Source: Numida meleagris (taxonomy: Eukaryota; Chordata; Aves; Galliformes; Numididae). From it: a stretch of DNA of 64,000 nt. Location: positions 82,057,367-82,121,366 of the forward strand of contig NC_034410.1 in assembly GCF_002078875.1 (NCBI RefSeq), given 5' to 3'. Positions within the stretch are counted from its first letter, which is position 1. Every line of letters begins with the position of its first letter. The notes beneath the pieces were generated by a model, which made no database searches, was not told the origin of the DNA, and was given only the letters and a program-made list of their open reading frames with translations. This document shows, piece after piece, positions 61,400 through 64,000 of the stretch. The translations under genes were made by a program, and so were the position numbers.

Positions 61400-62290
61400 T
61401 TTGTGCTCTGCGAAGTCCCAGTGGGGTATTATGAGTCTTCTCAGATCCCTGAACAGAAAAAAAGTTGGTTAATTTTCTCCAACCAACAGCTCCCGAGACA
61501 TGTGTCTTGTCCCAGTCAGTGGGTTTCGAGACAGGTAATCTTCTTCTGTCTCCTGAGTCGCACCTCCCCCAGTCAGCAAGGGGTCACTACTGCAATGGTG
61601 GCATCCAAGACTCAGAGGAATCATACACATCAATTTATAGAGAGCTTTCTTAACAACAGCTAACAACAACAACTACTTGGAGGTAAAATTGGCTAATTTG
61701 CTAATTATGATTAATAAACATTATAGACAAGACAATATTAGGCAACGTCTACTTCAAAGAGTAGAAGAATTAAAGAAGATAAAGAGAAAAAATAGAAAAC
61801 AGGGAGAGACAGACAGATTTACAAACACAGCAAAGCAAAGGGGTTCACCACGCCTTGATCCATCGATGTCTTAGTCTCGGGTGCTGATCTTCAGTAGTGA
61901 TGGGTCGTCGGAGCTTGTGTTGTTCAGTTGAGGACAACTAGTGACGACAGTACAAACTCTTATAGTCCAAAGTGGCCAAGCCAGCTCTTTCAGAGGGACA
62001 GCTTCTGGCTTCAGGATCTCAGGAGGAACTGCTTTGTTCCTGTCTTCCAGGCCTTCCAAATTTAAGTCAGTAGATAAGAGGAAGCAGGGGATGCCAGCTT
62101 TTATCTTGCCTTCACAGGATACAGTGGTATCATCTCCCAGTCTCCTGTATCAAGCTGGTTTCACTTGTTCCCAGGCCAAGTCTTCAGCCAATAAATACTC
62201 CTGGGCCCTCCCTTTCAAAGGGAAACAACTCCAAAGAGACGCTTTCAAATGTAAAACTGTCCACAAAGTGATGCTGATTGCCTCATGTTG
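61400..62290 (-). mobile_element. candidate endogenous retrovirus LTR plus leader fragment
   Basis: The block has an unusual local CpG cluster (about seven CpGs at 61850-61950) in otherwise CpG-poor DNA. Read on the minus strand, it has a TATA-like CTATAAGAG (61957-61965), then a pyrimidine-rich stretch, then CCATTGCA ending next to TAGTGACCCC (61580-61589). That last string resembles the start of a tRNA-Trp primer-binding site as used by avian alpharetroviruses (nine of ten bases), though the following eight bases match poorly. This would place an LTR at about 61591-62290 and a leader below it. No canonical AATAAA lies in the right place on the minus strand, no flanking duplication was found, and the U3 edge could reach 62.6 kb. 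No viral gene is present. Confidence 0.35.
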
Positions 62291-63575
62291 ATTTGAGATA
62301 CTCCTTACCAGTCTCAGACAACATGCCATGCAGGCTCAGAGTACATATGGCCAGAGTCCCACCTGTCTCCATGCACTCGCAATGGATGGGAACCATCCTA
62401 ACACACAGCAGCTTCCTGTCATAGCAAGGCTGAGGACCATCCACAAGACCCACAGCATTATTTTCCTTGTAACTGACATCATCACCCAGGTAATCTGGTG
62501 TAAGTATACTCCATGACTCACGTAGATATTCCCAGCAGAGCAGTACTTGAGTGTAGTTATTGGCAGTGGCTACAGCCACAGCTCTTGGCTCTCTCAGGAG
62601 TTGCCTAACATCCACCTTCTCTGCTCCCCCAGGACCCCAAATTCATTCCCTCTCTCACTCAGATGAAATAGCAGCTACCTGGCTCATCCAGCCACAGAAC
62701 TTGCTCTGCAACATAAGCCAGTCTTCATGGTTGCTGTGCATCGTGTTTATGCAGACTTGAAGGAATCACTGCCAGCTTTGCCTGTTAAGACACATTCAGG
62801 AATTCACACTAAATTCTGCACTGACAACCAGGAGCAAAAGTACCTTTTAGCAGTTCCTGATGGGTGCTGGATCCGGCTCCCTTCCCTGCTGTGCACTATC
62901 TGAAGGTGGATTGCATGCTTCCGTGAAGGAACCACCTCTTAGAGTGCAGTGCCTGCATCGTTTCCTCACGTCTTTAATGCCAGTTTTGCTGCCTACCATG
63001 ATGTTATGAAACAAGGAAGGGAAAAGATCTGCCCCAGATGGGAGGTTTCAGCTGCAGAGGAACGATAACACATTGAGTAATTGTTACTCCTTCTGACAGA
63101 GTCTCCCCAGAATCTTCCTCTTTCAGCAAGAGGGAGCAAGGGAGATGGGGAATATTGAATATTCCAGTTGTATTCTGAAATGATGGCAGTAAGTCCTTTT
63201 TTCTATTAGTAGGATGTATGAAGTGATTACTGAATTTGAAAATATGAGGTGTTCACTGAAAAAGCCTCAAATTTTAGTCAAAGCGAAAGATAAAACAATT
63301 GGAGGGATTCTAGGCTAGAGTTTTAATGTTTATAGGCTTTTGTATGGGGATTTGGGATTGGGAAGAGTATGGTTGCTAAAACTTTTTGTTACTGTTTAGG
63401 GAAACAAACATCTCATTCTTTTAATTGAAAAAAAAAAAAGGGGTTAACCAGGTGATGAAAGATTTTTGTGGATTCCTCTAGGGCACTTACAGTCCTACAC
63501 AGGCTATTCCGAATGCTTAAATTCAAGGCAAGAAAAATCTGTTATTAAATACACAGAATTAAATACACAGTACTA
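62291..63575. other. unique noncoding DNA
   Basis: No gene was recognised. The first 300 bp may still belong to the candidate LTR. A 13-bp direct duplication (ATTAAATACACAG) lies at 63544-63570 just before the CR1. Confidence 0.45.
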
Positions 63576-64000
63576 ATCATAGAATCACAGAATTGTAGGG
63601 GCTGGAAGGGACCTCTAGAGATCATCGAGTCCAACCCCCCTGCAAAGCAGGCTCCCTACAGCAGGCTGCACAGGTAGGTGTCCAGGTGGGTCTTGAATGT
63701 CTCCAGAGGAGAATCCACCACACCCCTGGGCAGCCTGTTCCAGTGCTCCATCACCCTCACCATGAAGAAGTTCCTTCGCATATTGGTGTGGAACTTCCTA
63801 TGCTCCAGTTTATGACCATTTCCCTTTGTCCTGTCCCCACACACCACTGAAAAGAATAGGTGCCTCCCACACCTTAGATATTTATAGACATTGATCAGAT
63901 CCCCTCTGAGTCTTCTTTTCTCAAGGCTGAACAGACACAGGTCACTCAGCCTTTCCTCATAAGAGAGGTGCTCCAGGCCCTTTATCATCTTCGTGGCCCT
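63576..64000 (-). mobile_element. CR1 LINE 3' part, continuing past the window edge
   Basis: The plus strand starts with the complement of CR1 tail units (AATCATAGAATCACAGAATT) and the GGGCTGGAAGGGACCTCTAG block. It then runs antisense through the end of ORF2. The CTAGAGATCATCGAGTCCAA and GTCCAGGTGGGTCTTGAATG variants mark a different subgroup from the other copies. Similarity is still strong at the last base, so the 5' end lies outside the window. Confidence 0.95.
63656..64000 (-). pseudogene. CR1 ORF2 C-terminal fragment
   Basis: A minus-strand frame of about 110 codons reads [20 protein letters not shown], then [17 protein letters not shown], then [20 protein letters not shown] and [15 protein letters not shown]. 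It is the extreme C-terminus of CR1 ORF2, which lies after the RT domain. The rest of the element is beyond the right edge, so intactness cannot be judged. Confidence 0.9.

Noticed and set aside
1..64000. CRISPR arrays, operons, prokaryotic genes, tRNA or rRNA genes
   Set aside because: No regularly spaced direct repeats, no closely packed coding frames, and no recognisable tRNA B-box or rRNA motif; the CR1 content shows an avian nuclear genome.

Overview
The window looks like AT-rich, gene-poor nuclear DNA from a bird, most likely a galliform such as chicken. The main evidence is eight insertions of bird-type CR1 LINEs. Each carries the typical CR1 3' end: either the octamer-like tail (ATTCTATG/ATTCTGTG and its complement) or the common 'ggttggaa.gacct..agatcat' block. 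No complete protein-coding gene, tRNA, rRNA or known small RNA was recognised. Nearly all open frames are short and unrelated to any family known to me. The meaningful ones are decayed reverse transcriptase (RT) remnants inside CR1 copies. The window therefore reads as intergenic or deep intronic DNA.

Layout. 1-11.9 kb is unique AT-rich DNA with one CR1 3' end (about 2.0-2.3 kb, minus), an ancient LINE relic (about 3.5-3.9 kb, plus) and a degraded CR1 (about 7.8-8.15 kb, plus). At 11.9-13.7 kb is a 5'-truncated CR1 (minus) with a broken RT; a short telomere-type (CCCTAA)n array lies inside it. 13.7-22.4 kb is unique except for a candidate LTR-like block near 18.1-18.5 kb with two perfect hairpins just before a TATA-like motif. 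22.5-28.5 kb holds two CR1 3' fragments (plus). 28.5-37.8 kb is unique with conserved-element-like patches and one ancient CR1 tail. At 37.8-38.8 kb is the best-preserved CR1 (minus), with an open RT frame. 38.8-53.4 kb carries the deepest relics: two MIR-type SINE remnants (43.9 and 46.6 kb), an ancient CR1 tail (47.3 kb) and an ancient LINE RT relic (49.75-50.2 kb). A CR1 3' end lies at 53.4-53.7 kb (plus), a possible endogenous-retrovirus LTR with leader at about 61.4-62.3 kb, and a CR1 (minus) runs off the right edge.

No operon-like cooperation or novel molecular system is visible. The value of the window is its layered record of transposons (pan-amniote relics, old bird CR1, younger CR1, possible LTRs), the interstitial telomere repeat inside a CR1, and several non-repetitive patches that resemble conserved regulatory elements. 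Family assignments come from reading the sequence and recalling family patterns; no database search was run.
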